A DNA stretch of 64,000 bases from Bufo bufo. Taxonomy: Eukaryota; Chordata; Amphibia; Anura; Bufonidae. The DNA lies in contig NC_053392.1 of NCBI RefSeq assembly GCF_905171765.1, forward strand, positions 449,970,722 to 450,034,721, written 5' to 3'. The notes under the pieces are model-generated. The model had not been told where the DNA came from and searched no databases. It was given only the letters and a program-made list of their open reading frames with translations. Both the position numbers and the translations under genes were made by a program. Shown piece by piece: positions 1 to 11,411 of this stretch (within the stretch, counting starts at the first letter, position 1; each line of letters opens with the position of its first letter).

Positions 1-23
1 ATCCAGGTGTTCGCTCAACTCTA
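1..23 (-). mobile_element. hAT-type terminus (element mostly outside window)
   Basis: The window opens with the last 23 bases of an element. Read on the minus strand they begin TAGAGTTGAGCGAACACC, the same terminus seen at 3549, 32274 and 59113. Only the tip is present, so neither the TSD nor the interior can be judged. Confidence 0.6.
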
Positions 24-870
24 AACCTGATCTTTCTTATTTTCATATGATGCACTGCTAAAGAATGCTAACCTTGAGATAAGAAGCTAAACATGCTTTT
101 TAACTACTAAGATGCTGTTAGTATAGTCAGCAAGTATTGCCTTATATGAATACCTAATCAAATTACTAGCTTCGATTTCTGCCCCCTTGACTGTGTGTCC
201 TATGGTCCATAAAACTGTATGTTTTGAAAATAAAGGTGGGAAAATTGCTTGAGAACGCATCAGAGTCTGTGTCCTGTGTGTGTGATTCTCCTCTAAGCTC
301 GTATATTCTTTTATCCAAGTAGGAGCCGTGCTGGGAAAGGCAGAAGAGTGTAAGTTACTCTCACGGAGGCATTCACCTATTTTGATTTTTTTTAGACTGT
401 GTGGGGATTCGCTCTGGTAGTTAGGACTAGCGGATGCAGTATGGAGGTAAAGTACACAGTTCTTGAATCAAACAGCGATGTTTATTCACACATTGGTGTA
501 TAACAAGATGCAGATAAGGTGTATCACAAAACGCAGGTGGCTTGGTGTTTGTTCACACACAAGGAAAGTCCATAAACAATAAATGTCACCTTTTCTCCTG
601 GGTGTTAATTCACACCATGTTAGCAGTCCAGCCTAGTCAAGTCCATAGGCAGCCTGTTCGCCTTTAGAGGGGCCTGAGTCCTCCAGCCCTGCTCAAACCT
701 GAAATCCCAGCACAGCCCTCAGTTCACAGCACACAGACTCCTGAGCTTCACTATCAGAGGGAGATAAATCCACCACAGCTGGCAGTGCTGGATGGTTTTT
801 ATAGCAAAAAAAAACTGCAAAAAAAGCCAGTGGAGAGAATATATCCAAAATAGTATCAATTTTATTGTAT
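24..870. other. Unassigned interspersed DNA, possible LTR remnants
   Basis: No credible gene is seen. Around 225-300 there is an AATAAA signal followed by a GT-rich tract ending near a CTCCTCT run, which resembles the R-U5 part of a retroviral-type LTR. Around 430-830 a second stretch could be an LTR in the opposite orientation, with TTTATT on this strand. No paired LTR, primer-binding site or coding domain was found, so this is a weak suggestion only. Confidence 0.2.
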
Positions 871-2443
871 AGGGTGGGCCATTTATATATGGATACACCT
901 TAATAAAATGGGAATGGTTGGTGATATTAACTTCCTGTTTGTGGCACATTAGTATATGTGAGGGGGGAAACTTTTCAAGATGGGTGGTGACCATGGCGGC
1001 CATTTTGAATCCAACTTTTGTTTTTTCAATAGGAAGAGGGTCAAACTTATTGGGAATTTCACAAGAAAAACAATGGTGTGCTTGGTTTTTACATAACTTT
1101 ATTCTTTCATGAGTTATTTACAAGTTTCTGACCACTTATAAAATGTGTTCAATGTGCTGCCCATTGTGTTGGATTGTCAATGCAACCCTCTTCTCCCACT
1201 CTTCACACACTGATAGCAACACCGCAGGAGAAATGCTAGCACAGGCTTCCAGTATCCGTAGTTTCAGGTGCTGCACATCTAGACAATCTAGACAATTGCC
1301 TTCAGATGACCCCAAAGATAAAAGTCTAAGGGGGTCAGATCGGGAGACCTTGGGGGCCATTCAATTGGCCCACAACGACCAATCCACTTTCCAGGAACGA
1401 GGCACCTGCTCGGACCTGACACCCATAATGTGGTGGTGCACCATCTTGCTGGAAAAACTCAGGGAACGTGCCAGCTTCATTGCATAAAGAGGGAAACACA
1501 TCATCATGTAGCAATTTCGCATATCCAGTGGCCTTGAGGTTTCCATTGATTAAGAATGGCCCCACTATCTTTGTACCCCATATACCACACCATACCATAA
1601 TTTTTTTTGTTCCAACAGTCTTGGAGGGATCTATCCAATGTGGGTTAGTGTCAGACCAATAGCGGTGGTTTTGTTTGTTAACTTCACCATTCACATAAAA
1701 GTTTGCCTCATCACTGAACAAAATCTTCTGCGTAAACTGAGGGTCCTGTTCCAATTTTTGTTTTGCCCATTCTGCAAATTCAGTGCGCCGATCTGGGTCA
1801 TCCTTGTTGAGATGCTGCCATAGCTGGAGTTTGTAATGGTGCCATTTGTGAGTAGCTAATATCTGCCGAAGGGATGATCGGCTAATGCCACTCTCCAGTG
1901 ACATGCGGCGAGTGCTACGCTGTGGGCTCTTGCTGAATGAAGCTAGGACAGCCACTGATGTTTCTTCATTAGAGACAGATTTCATGCGTCCACATTTTGG
2001 CAAATCCAACACTGAACCAGTTTCACGAAACTTAGCAAGCAGTTTGCTAACTGTAGCATGGGAGATGGGTGGTCTCATAGGGTGTCTTGCATTGAAATCT
2101 GCTGCAATGACCCGGTTACTGCGTTCACCAGACACAATTTCTATCCGCTCCTCACGTGTTAACCTCGGCGACATGTCAATGGCTGTAAACAAAGAGAAAC
2201 TTGTAAATAATTCATGAAAGAATAAAGTTACGTTAAAACCAAGCACACCATTGTTTTGCGTGTGAAATTCCCAATAAGTTTGATGTGTCACATGACCCTC
2301 TTCCTATTGAAAAAACAAAAGTTGGATTCAAAATGGCCAACTTCAAAATGGCCGCCATGGTCACCACCCATCTTGAAAAGTTTCCCCCTCACATATACTA
2401 ATGTGCCACAAACAGGAAGTTAATATCACCAACCATTCCCATT
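871..2443 (-). mobile_element. mariner-like element, right end truncated
   Basis: A Tc1/mariner superfamily element with unusually long terminal inverted repeats. The left arm (about 871-1045, starting AGGGTGGGCCATTTATAT next to a TA) is repeated inverted at about 2290-2443. The right arm stops after CATTCCCATT, so the outermost ~40 bp of that TIR and its TA are missing, probably deleted when the GC-rich hAT segment to the right was joined. The transposase gene lies between the arms on the minus strand. Confidence 0.85.
1136..2174 (-). pseudogene. mariner-like transposase, frameshifted
   Basis: DDE transposase of the Tc1/mariner superfamily, which would bind the TIRs and do cut-and-paste transposition at TA. 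The start is placed at the ATG at 2174 (protein beginning MSPRLTREERIEIV), because upstream codons run into the TIR. The N-terminal third looks like paired helix-turn-helix domains. The first catalytic Asp is in LFSDEANFYVNGEV (about residue 155) and the second in FFQQDGAPPHY (about residue 244). After that the frame is lost near 1360-1405. The third-acid region (a SPDL-type motif) and the tail ending HIEHIL at 1136 lie in other frames. The third acid appears to be Asp, not Glu, which fits mariner-type DDD spacing better than Tc1 DD34E. Confidence 0.8.
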
Positions 2444-3549
2444 ACTTGCTGGTAGCCGCCGCATCCTCCTTTCAAAAAAAGCCCCCTCCTCCTGTTGATT
2501 GACAGGGCCAGCGAGCGCTCTCCTCCTACGGCTGGCCCTGTCTGCAATTCAAATCCCGCGCCCTCGCCTTACGTGTCTTCATTCGGCGCAGGCGCTCTGA
2601 GAGAAGGACGGTCGTTTCCTCAGCACTTCCTCAGTGCACCTGCGCCGATGACGTCTTCTCTTTCGGGTTTAGATAGAGGTGATGTCATCGGCGCAGGCGC
2701 ACTGAGGGAGTGCTGAGGAAGCGAGCGTCCTTTCACTGCTAAGTGAAAGGTCTGTGCGGCGCATTGCTTATAGCACAGACCTGTCACTTACCAGTAGGAG
2801 GACCGCCCGGCCGGCCACAGACAGCGCATGTAAGTATAATGCTGCTAAAAGTGCTAAGTAACCATGGCAGCCAGGACTGCAGGAGCCCTGGCTGCCATGG
2901 TAACCGATCGGAGCCCCAGCGATTAAACTGGGACTCTTATCGGAACTGCCGCTCCACTGCCACCAATGATGGGGGGGAGGGGGGTTGTTAACTTGTGGGG
3001 GGGGCCGCACTAACCACCAATGATTTTAATAGGGGGTGGGGGGGGCCGCACTGGCCACCAATGATTTCAATACTGGGAAGGGAGGGGGGTCTGGCCCCTG
3101 CTGCCTGGCAGCACCCGATCTCTTACAGGGGGCTGAGATCCGCACAATCAACCCCTCAGGTGCGGCACCTGAGGGATTAATTGCGCGGATCACAGCCCCC
3201 TGTAAGAGATCGGGTGCTGCCAGGCAGCAGGGGGCAGTTATGTACGCAATTCTTAGTATATTCTAACTTGAAGCATCCCCATAACCATGGGAACGCCTCT
3301 GTATTAGAATATACTGTCGGATCTGAGTTTTCACGATCGTGAAAACTCAGATCTGAAAAAGCTAATACTATTATTTTCCGTTATAACCATGTTGTAACGG
3401 AAAATAATAAAGTGAAGTTCGGGTCCCCATTGACTTCAATGGGGTTCGGGTTCAAGTTCGGATCAAGTTCGGGTCCCGAACCCGAACTTTTTTTTTAAAG
3501 ATCGGCCGAAATCCCTGAACCGAACATCTAGGTGTTCGCTCAACTCTAC
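2444..3549. mobile_element. Non-autonomous hAT segment with TIR at 3549
   Basis: A GC-rich stretch ending in ATCTAGGTGTTCGCTCAACTCTA, the inverted form of the TAGAGTTGAGCG terminus. Just inside are repeated 'cgaacccgaac' and 'ggttcggg' strings like those beside the hAT-1 and hAT-2 ends. The interior holds several fold-backs: 2590-2720, 2857-2905 and 3094-3235. No coding region is seen. The other terminus is not in the window; the mariner copy may have been joined in at a deletion. Confidence 0.6.
3094..3235. repeat. Near-perfect palindrome (~142 bp)
   Basis: Arms beginning GCCCCTGCTGCCTGGCAG and returning as CTGCCAGGCAGCAGGGGGC, centred near 3165 on CAGGTGCGGCACCTG. It could fold into a long hairpin. 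It lies inside the hAT-type segment and is probably a captured fold-back unit. Confidence 0.8.
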
Positions 3550-5574
3550 TTATTAGCCTTGTGGGGATACATGACAGTCCAGTAGTATATTTTGCCCTTC
3601 ACTTCTCTGTATACTTTTTTCCATCTTGCCTTTTTCTACATATTTTAATATACAATAAAATTTATACTAATTTGGAAATATTATCTCCACTGGCTTTTTT
3701 TGCTATGACATTGGATGTTTTTCCAGGTGAAATGTTGTGCTGTCAATCATAGACACAGAGGTTTTGTAGGTTTACAAGTATTATATATATTTCTGGCTGC
3801 TTTTTATGCCTGGCAAAACCCGGCCTGGAACATGGGGAGTAGCCACCCACCCAGCACTTTGACTACTCCCAGTAAGAGCCGTCCCAGATCAGCTATGACA
3901 GCCATGCTAAATCTCAAGGTGTCAGTTAGCAATAGCTGCTGCTGACACAAAAAATACCTGTCACCGCCACTTCTGTGAGAAGGTCTGGCAGACGTTCTTC
4001 TCTACCTCTTGTATGATGTTCTTTGTTTTGGTTTCACTTTCTCATCTCCTTTCCTTCTGCCAGGTGTCACTTATTTAGACATAATCGTCTTCCTTTATAT
4101 TCCCTCCCAAACTGCCTCACTTTGCGGTTTATACTACTTCCTGGATGAAGTGTTCACTGCTGGAGGCTGCGTCTGCTGTTTGCTCAGATAAGTCCTTTAC
4201 TTTATTGTGTTTGTTTGCTGGCTTGATTCTAGGGGACCCTGACTCCCTCCGTATTAAGTGCAGGGAGCCGTTGGTCGTGTTCTCTCACTATTATAGGGTT
4301 TTCAGGTGTCACACAGGCTTAGGTACGTGGGCATGCAATCGTCTACCTTTGAGACCCTTGTATGTGCATAGCAGTCAAGGAGAGCTCTTAGGGTTTTATA
4401 GGGCTCACCTAATAGCTCCTTAGTTTGGGATCAAGCCAGTCGCTCGTTTATTTATAAGTTCCAGCTATCTGCAAATCTCATCCATGACAATACCGTCTCC
4501 TCAGTGACACATACCTTCCATCCATGATGATTCCAGGTACCTTCTTACATTTCAGAAGTTTTCTTTTGCAATTTTTTTCTGACCTATCTTTGTGGGTACG
4601 CCTGATTTTGAGCCTGAAAGTGTAGCAAAATCTGTCTAATTTCTACTCCACTCCAGGACTGGAGTACTTTTCTTCGTCTGCTTTGAGTGGCGAACTGTGA
4701 CTTTTTTTGCATTAAAAGTCAAAGTTTCTGGGAGACATGTGACTCACCTCTGCATAAATGTCACTTTTTTAAAGCGCAAATAAATTAGACCAATTGGGCT
4801 GAGATTCAGTATTTAAATTAGACACATGGTTGAGTGAGTAAATCACACTGCCATGTGGTTCCATAGTCATGACCCCACACCATCCTGTGCTCGCGTCACA
4901 GGTGCAATGAATTTGGGGTAGGTAGGTGTTAATATAGGCAATACACCTAGCCACAGGAGCATTCCTCACCCAGACCAGCTTCCTGTGAAGTCTTAGATAG
5001 AGGAAATGGGACCACCATACATTTTAAGGCTCAGTATCTTTTGTCTATATTGTTAGACAATAGGCCAGTTACATGGTGTATGTATACTGATATGACTATG
5101 ATATTTAAAGTATTTGTATATGTTCTAGTACATTGTAGTTAAGTAAAGGTGTCTTTTATGCTATATCTGCAAGAGTTGTGTGTTATTCCTGGTTATACCA
5201 AGCCAACATACTGTAGCTGTGGTATAACAATCCCACAAGCTACGGGGAAAAGGGGAATACTTACCGTTGTCATCTGATAATTGGTAATATTTCACCCTTT
5301 TCATACCAATAACTTCAGATATTGCTATTGATAACATTTATGGATATTAATAAGCAATATCTCTCCTTCAATGGCGAGCAGATTACTCTCAGTGCTTTGT
5401 CTGCTTTCAGCTACTTGAAAAACATCCTATTGTTCCAGGAACGTCTTCCTCCAACCAGCAAGACTTTACCAAAGGCTGTAGCTGCACAAAATCCTGCCGA
5501 CGCTCATGTTTGCGACAACTGTTTGTTAAAACTGAAAAGCAAAATGCATCACAAGTATCCTAGGAAAACTTATT
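3550..5574. other. Unassigned, no gene seen
   Basis: Two kilobases with no recognisable protein domain and only short shadow reading frames. Around 4983-5235 a TG...ACA-bounded stretch with an AAGTAAAG tract near its end looks vaguely like a solo LTR, but the flanking bases do not form a TSD, so I do not call one. Confidence 0.3.
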
Positions 5575-5733
5575 AAAGGGATTTTGTCACCGGGATTTTG
5601 TGTATCAAATTGTTTTTTTTACAACAATAAAAGCACAGAGAGCTATGGGGACTGGGTATTGTGGATGTGCTAGCGGCCATCTAGCAACCCATGTCCTCAG
5701 CTCTATACACAAAATCCCGGTGACAGGTTCCCT
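5575..5733. mobile_element. Short TIR element (MITE)
   Basis: Imperfect inverted termini, AAAGGGATTTTGTCACC on the left and the complement of AGGGAACCTGTCACC on the right. A second inverted pair lies inside (GGGATTTTGTGTA with TACACAAAATCCC). No convincing TSD remains, so the superfamily is not assigned. The DNA from 5734 to about 5985 holds only decayed 'taatgctgcccc'-type repetition. Confidence 0.55.
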
Positions 5734-6066
5734 AGAGGGTGGCACATTGATATGGTGCACCCTTACTGCCCCCTCAAAATAATGCTGCCCCATTAGTGCC
5801 CCCTTGCAATAGGGCTGACTGCTTAGTGCCCACTTTACAATAATGCTGCCCCTGTAGGTTTAATAAAATAAATAAGTAATACTCACCTACCACCATTCCC
5901 CCAATAAATAGAGCATATTACCCCCCATCTTGTGCTCTCTCCCACTCAGCAGTCACAATGACTATCTGCTGGGGAGAGCACAGGCTAGTGAATGCAGGAC
6001 AGGGTTCTGGCATCTCCCTGTGTTACCATTGACTAACTTTGTGGTAAGTGTGTTGCCTGTGCTAAC

Positions 6067-6489
6067 ATGGAGAGAGCAACACAGTTCCACAATTCTGCTA
6101 ATAACAAAACCTTCAGGATTACACATTCCATTAATTGCATGACAATGGGGGTTATATACTGGGCCATTTGCCCATGTAATTTGATTTATGTGGGGATGAC
6201 ATCCCGACAACTGAGGAGAAGAGTCAGAGAACATGTGCTATCCATTATAGCAGCTAAAGATGAGGAAGATGAGACACAGTTGAAGACCTTGGCAAGACAC
6301 TTCAAGGAAAAACATGAATCAGATGGGTCTCTATTACGGGTCAGAGGTATCGACCGGGTTCTCATAGATACACGAAGTGGCAATTGGAAAAAAACACTGG
6401 CCCAAAGAGAAACCAAATGGATTTTTCTTCTATGCACCATTACACCTTTTGGTTTGAATGAGGGCAACAGTTTTGCCCCATTCCTTTAA
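6067..6489 (+). pseudogene. GIY-YIG endonuclease domain of a PLE
   Basis: C-terminal endonuclease of a Penelope-like element, the domain that nicks target DNA. The GIY part reads VIYWAICPC and the YIG part LIYVGMTSRQLRRRVREH, followed by a conserved H in ARHFKEKHE and the RETKWIFLL helix with the likely metal-binding Glu. It ends with the PFGLNEGNSF motif typical of PLE C termini. A Cys just before the domain (HSINCM) fits the Cys-rich linker of these elements. The listed start is simply the first in-frame Met; the true protein began upstream with a reverse transcriptase, and the sequence before 6060 shows stops in this frame. It is a different lineage from the copies at 10-11.4 kb. Confidence 0.75.
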
Positions 6490-8172
6490 TATCTGTCTTG
6501 TTGTGGAGCGTGTTCCTTCTCTGTTGCCGTCGGTGCACTGATATGACATTGTTGCCTATAGCCCGGGCTCCGAACCAGTCACTCGCTATGTGTTTTTAAC
6601 TGTCATTTTATACTAACATTGTTGTTTCTGTATTTTTAACAGGATTACTCATATGGGATTTGGTACCTGCGGATCTTACATGTGCCTTGGATCATTTGGC
6701 CATTCTATATTTACAATCTGGATCGGGTTGACAATCATGCGAACACAGAGAAGAGAGTGCCATCTGATATATTTTTATATTTGACTGATGGTTTTATTCA
6801 TTTTGGGGGGGTAGCCTTTGGATATGTAGTCCGGCGTATGCACTAAGCTTATACTTTATTGAATTGTTATATGGGTGAAACTTAGGATGTTCTGTATTAT
6901 CCATCATATAGTCATTTAAGTTTAGAAATTTTAAATCACTGCATGTCACTTGCATGTTTCACTTGCACTGCACTGCACCATCACAATTTCTTCTATTGTG
7001 TATTGTTTTTTCTTCTTTTTTGGCACCACGCAGCACTGATTATTATATGCATTATATAAGTACTTTCTTCTACTTGTTCTTTAATATATGCTCACATGTA
7101 CTGTGTTTTACTAGAAATACTATGGAGGGCCATGCTTGGTACCCTCTATGGATGTGGAATGGGTATAGCGCATAATGTTGCGCCTTATTTATATTTATAC
7201 ATAATGTTATACACTTGTTTCATCACTATTATAGAGGATTTGGTCCTGCTATGTATGGTGTGTGCTTGCATAGCATGACTGTAATCAGTACTCATGTCAC
7301 ATTTTATATTTAATTATATGTATATATAGTTTGTAGGCATCTATTTAGCACATTTTACATAGATTTTATATACTATTTTTTGCTTTGCAGACATCCTATA
7401 TTCGCCCTATAGGTATAACTTCTTTTGGAGGTGCCTCCTGATAAGTTTTGTATGATGACACTATGTGCAGGAGTCCCTTATTTTATTTCGGTGGTCTGTT
7501 GCTGAAATGCCATGTCTGTCTAAACCTGCTCCATGTTTTAAATATTTAGTGCAGCACAGGACTTGATCTGTATAAACAGGCTTTTTTGGCCTGGGTGAGC
7601 GCAGGCTTACTGGTAACACAGTGAGTAAGATGCGATCATATGATCGCTTTTTACCTACGTTCCGGTGGCTCTGTTCATGCGGGATGGCTCTTGCATTTGC
7701 ATCCAGTTGCCATGGTGCGACAGGAAGTGGTATGCGATCATGTGATCGCGATAAAATTTGCATCCAGTTGCCATGGTGCGACAGGAAGTGGTATGCGATC
7801 ATGTGATCGCGATAAAATTTTGATTTCTATGGTTCCGGTCTTGCGCAAGTTTATCTGCAACCGACTTGAGGCGGTGACGTGTGGCTGGCTGCGGACTTCT
7901 CGCGTGACTGGGTAACATCCGCATGCGTTTGTTCTTAATTTCGAACATTCGTATAAAGTATTTTTTTATTTTATTTTTTTCTCCCACTTCCTGGTCTTAC
8001 TATGGCTGGCCACGTGACACTGCGCTGTTTCTGTTTGATGACGCAGTGAGCAATGATTGGTTTGTTTCATGTCAGTTCTCTGTGCTGCAGTATTATTGGC
8101 TATTTGTCAGGTGCATTACACCTGATTATCAATCATCCAGGCTATATGTAGGGTGGTAGCAGGTGCTAATGT

Positions 8173-8216
8173 ATACGCCCCCTGAGAAAGCGGAGGAGCA
8201 AAACGTGCGTCGGGGT
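8173..8216 (+). ncRNA. Hammerhead-ribozyme-like remnant
   Basis: The arrangement resembles a type I hammerhead. CCCC before and GGGG after the core form stem I. CTGAGAA stands where CTGANGA is expected, then comes a purine-rich stem II region. AAAAC-GTGC-GTC matches the GAAAC-NNNN-GTC minimal stem III of PLE hammerheads. Two core positions deviate, so it is probably inactive. PLE-associated hammerheads are an established feature of these retroelements. Confidence 0.45.
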
Positions 8217-8640
8217 ACGCTCTCTGCCAGACCTGGGTTTGTTCCATCTGTGCCTCCTATCAACTCTAGGTAATATGTTATAGTATAATTTTTATTACTA
8301 CTATTGTTGTCCCTCCATACTGCTTATGGGCTAGCTATAGGTGCTGTTACTTCACCCTTGTTTCTGGCTCCTATTTTGCAGTTGTTATATGTTTATCTGT
8401 GGGGGTTGGAGGCTTGTACGTGTATTGGGGGTAGGGTTTATATTGCCTGCTTAGTGCAGCATACACTGTTTCCCTATTCCTCTTTTGGATTTTTGGACTC
8501 ATTTACCCGGAGTCAGGCGGCTGAGCTGCTTATCGCAGCGCTTGTCTGCACTGCTGCTACTCATTTTATCATTGTCTATGGTCTATTGTTATATTTATTA
8601 TTCAATAAAATATTTGTGTTATAATTGTATATGTGTGTCT

Positions 8641-9547
8641 TTTTCAATTGGTTGTGCATTGACTAACTTTGTATCGTCAGGATGTAGATACAGTTGAAAT
8701 CAGAACATGTCACAGCCCTCCATAGGACAGCCGTTGAAATCAGGGACTGGCCTACCAGATGCAAGACTATTTAGTGGTGTGCCTTTTTAGTTCTGAATAG
8801 CAGTGATTTGGGATTTTAAATAATTTTTATTAAATAATAGGTTGTCACATTAGATTTGATAACGTAAACATTTATTTTATATTGATTCTCTACAAAAAAA
8901 AATTGTTGTGACAAGATTTCTTGAAATCTTCCATACCCCTTATTAATTTGGTTGCAGCTTGCTCCAAATCCCTTATATCCTGCATATAAAAAGTATTTCC
9001 ATGAAGCTTTAAATTGTGGTAAGATGATACTGCAAATTCTTGTACCACTACAGACATGTATTTATTATACTTCTCCTGTAAATGCTGGTAGGGCCACAAA
9101 AGTGGAAACTAAAAAAAACCCCATTAATGCATGATAACATTTGTGTGATACTACTTGGTGTGCATTATTATGTTTTATCTAAGATTAAAACAAGGATACA
9201 GGTTGTTTACTTGCTAAAAATACAGGCCTTGATTTATCATGCCTCCACTGCAGAATTCTGGTGTCAAAACGTTGCAAAATACTGCTTTTGTGACTTTTTT
9301 ACATTCTTAAACCACTTGCTTCAGTTTTGAAATGTGGATGGAAAAGTGGGTGTGGTAAGATGTTAATGAGTAGAGATGACTTCAGATATTCCCCTCAAGA
9401 TAAATTTCCCCCATAGTTTGTTTAAACTCTCCAACTTACATGAATAGGTGATGCTGGATCAGGCTGCACACTCTAAGACAGAAAACAAAATCATTCAGTC
9501 AGTCAAATTACATTATTTTCAATATTTTAAAAGACATTTTTCTTTAC
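8641..9547. other. Unassigned, no gene seen
   Basis: AT-rich DNA with no recognisable domain, repeat unit or paired terminus. Confidence 0.3.
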
Positions 9548-9644
9548 AAAGGGATATTTTTAAGGTGAATCTGTCAGCTGGCATAAAGACTATAGATCAT
9601 AGTCTTTATGCCAGCTGACAGATTCACCTTAAAAATATCCCTTT
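9548..9644. repeat. Near-perfect 97-bp palindrome
   Basis: Arms of about 46 bp beginning AAAGGGATATTTTTAAGG and returning as CCTTAAAAATATCCCTTT, with a ~5-bp spacer (AGATC). The termini resemble those of small fold-back MITEs. No mismatch was seen by eye, which suggests a recent origin or gene conversion between the arms. Confidence 0.85.
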
Positions 9645-10069
9645 AGCAGATCGCAGTATTATATGAGTAGTTCTGGAGATAAAGATTCCAGCTTACTACT
9701 TTTTATCTTCATCATTCCTCAAATGCTCAGCAGCATCACTTATTGTCCACTACTGTGGATCCTGTCTTGTATGTAAGGGGTCAAATTGATGAATACAGCA
9801 TTAAAGGCCCCCTGTTATGAAGCATGTAGAAGACTTTCAGAACTTGTCTTGTATCAACATTTCAAAGGTCTTTTTATTGACTGAACTTCATAGTGATGTT
9901 TCGACTTGATAATGACTTCTGTGTAGGTGGAAACTATGTAAATACGGATATGGAGGATGATAGAACAGGCGGCACTCACCAGCATTGATAGACGCTTCCT
10001 TTATTTATACAAAAGTTAAAAGATGAACACTTTGGGCTGGAGCGTGTGGTGCGGTAAGGCACAGCTGAA

Positions 10070-10128
10070 GTCAGCGGTGATGGCCGTTTCGCGCTAACTT
10101 GCGCATTGTCAGGCCAGTGACTGAATAT
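10070..10128 (-). ncRNA. Decayed hammerhead-like motif, left PLE copy
   Basis: This is the inverted counterpart of the motif at 13464-13520. On the minus strand it reads CTGACAA, a GCGC...GCGC stem II, then GAAAC-GGCC-ATC. G8 of the core has become A and the cleavage triplet GTC has become ATC, so it should be inactive. Confidence 0.5.
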
Positions 10129-10264
10129 TGCTCACAGGCGCATCTTATATTCGTCACTGCGTCTGGTTGTCATAGCAACCACGACGCTTAGACTTCTCTG
10201 CTACCGCCCATACGATCGAGCCCAGCTGAATACAATGACATATTTACAGCGGCAGAACTGGAGG

Positions 10265-10913
10265 TTAAATGAACACACTTAGATAATTTCTATCATTGAG
10301 TCCCAAAGGACCCACGGCATCGGCTCTTATGATCCATGTGGATTCTCTCTGCAGGAGTGCACGATGTCTGTCCCCACCTCGGGACCTAACTGGCACCTGC
10401 TCTATCCCCGCAAAAGAGAGACACTGTGGATTGCCTCCATATTCATTACTATCATGGTCAATGAGTCTAGTGCAACCTTTGCCTGTTTTGAGAGAATTTA
10501 GGTATTCTCTAAACCTCTCAAATAGAGGGCGAATAGGTTTGCCTATATAGAAGTCTCCACATTGGCAAGTGATCAAGTAAACCACATTTATTGAAGGCTG
10601 TGAGTGGCCTGTTGTTTGCCACTATCTCCAAACCCTCTTCATTTTTCAAAATGTCCCAATTGTTACAGATGGCACGTTTTATGAGATTTTCTGCAGGGCT
10701 ATATTTGAAGGTAAAGATGAATCTCTCCATCTCTTTATGGGCATATTTCTTTTTGTTGCATAATAACTCTTGTTGGGTATGGGAGCAGCAAATCTCATAA
10801 AACGTGCCATCTGTAACAATTGGGACATTTTGAAAAACGAAGAGGGTTTGGAGATAGTGGCAAACAACAGGCCACTCATAGCCTTCAAGAAATGTCATAC
10901 AATAAAAGACCAA
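10265..10913 (-). pseudogene. PLE GIY-YIG endonuclease, left copy
   Basis: C-terminal part of the PLE protein. The GIY-YIG core reads MVYLITCQCGDFYIGKPIRP, followed by LFERFREYL, a conserved His (LIDHDSNEYGG) and RESTWI, ending GPLGLNDRNYL. The Thr normally following YIGK is Pro here. Upstream (10590-10913) lies linker coding in another frame with the IKRAICNNWDILKNEEGLE segment shared with the right copy. About 200 bp present in the right copy between that linker and the GIY-YIG core, including the zinc-finger-like Cys cluster, are deleted. The reverse transcriptase is absent. Confidence 0.75.
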
Positions 10914-11411
10914 ATCGTAAGGAGTAAATTCAAGAACAAGGTAACCAGTAATTGGCTGTCACCAAGGAGACCCAGGGGCAATTTCAAGTGCAGGAATTGC
11001 TCCTTCTGCAATTATAATAGTCAGAAGAAATATTTGTCTTTTGGGGGTTTTTGCACCCTGTTATGCAATTCATTACTTCCAGAAGTAATTATGTGGTCTA
11101 CTTGATCACTTGCCAATGTGGAGCCTTCTATATAGGCAAAACTATTCGCCCTCTATTTGAGAGGTTTAGAGAACACCTAAATTCTCTCAAAACAGGCAAA
11201 GGTTGCACTAGGCTCATTGAGCATGTTAGTAATGAACATGGAGGCAATCCACAGTGTCTCTTTTGCGGGGATTGAGCAGGTGCCAGTTAGGTCCCAAGGT
11301 GGGGACAGACACCATGCACTCCTGCAGAGAGAATCCGCATGGATCAAAAGAGCCGATGCCGTGGGTCCTTTGGGACTCAATGATAGAAATGATCTAAGTG
11401 TGTTCATTTAA
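10770..11411 (+). pseudogene. PLE linker and GIY-YIG endonuclease, right copy
   Basis: More complete than the left copy. The linker reads IKRAICNNWDILKNEEGLE, then KDQIVRSKF, then a Cys cluster in GNFKCRNCSFCNY like the zinc-finger motif of Neptune-type PLEs. After a frameshift near 11060-11100 the GIY-YIG core follows (VVYLITCQCGAFYIGKTIRP, LFERFREHL, IEHVSNEHGG). A second break near 11270 separates the last part (RESAWIKRA, VGPLGLNDRN). The end at 11411 abuts the TTAA where the piggyBac derivative is inserted. Frameshifts and loss of the reverse transcriptase make it non-functional. Confidence 0.8.

Larger units (their letters stand above)
5985..8640 (+). mobile_element. Penelope-like element, 5'-truncated
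   Basis: Inferred extent of a PLE: a GIY-YIG endonuclease domain (6067-6489), a long non-coding 3' region, a hammerhead-like motif near 8180 and an AATAAA near 8604. The reverse transcriptase part is absent. In the 3' region a ~70-bp unit is tandemly duplicated at about 7690-7815 (CATCCAGTTGCCATGGTGCG occurs twice). Both ends are estimates, because no TSD was found. Confidence 0.5.

Noticed and set aside
4983..5235. Solo LTR with TG...CA ends
   Set aside because: The flanking bases do not form a direct repeat and no internal LTR motif or partner copy is present.
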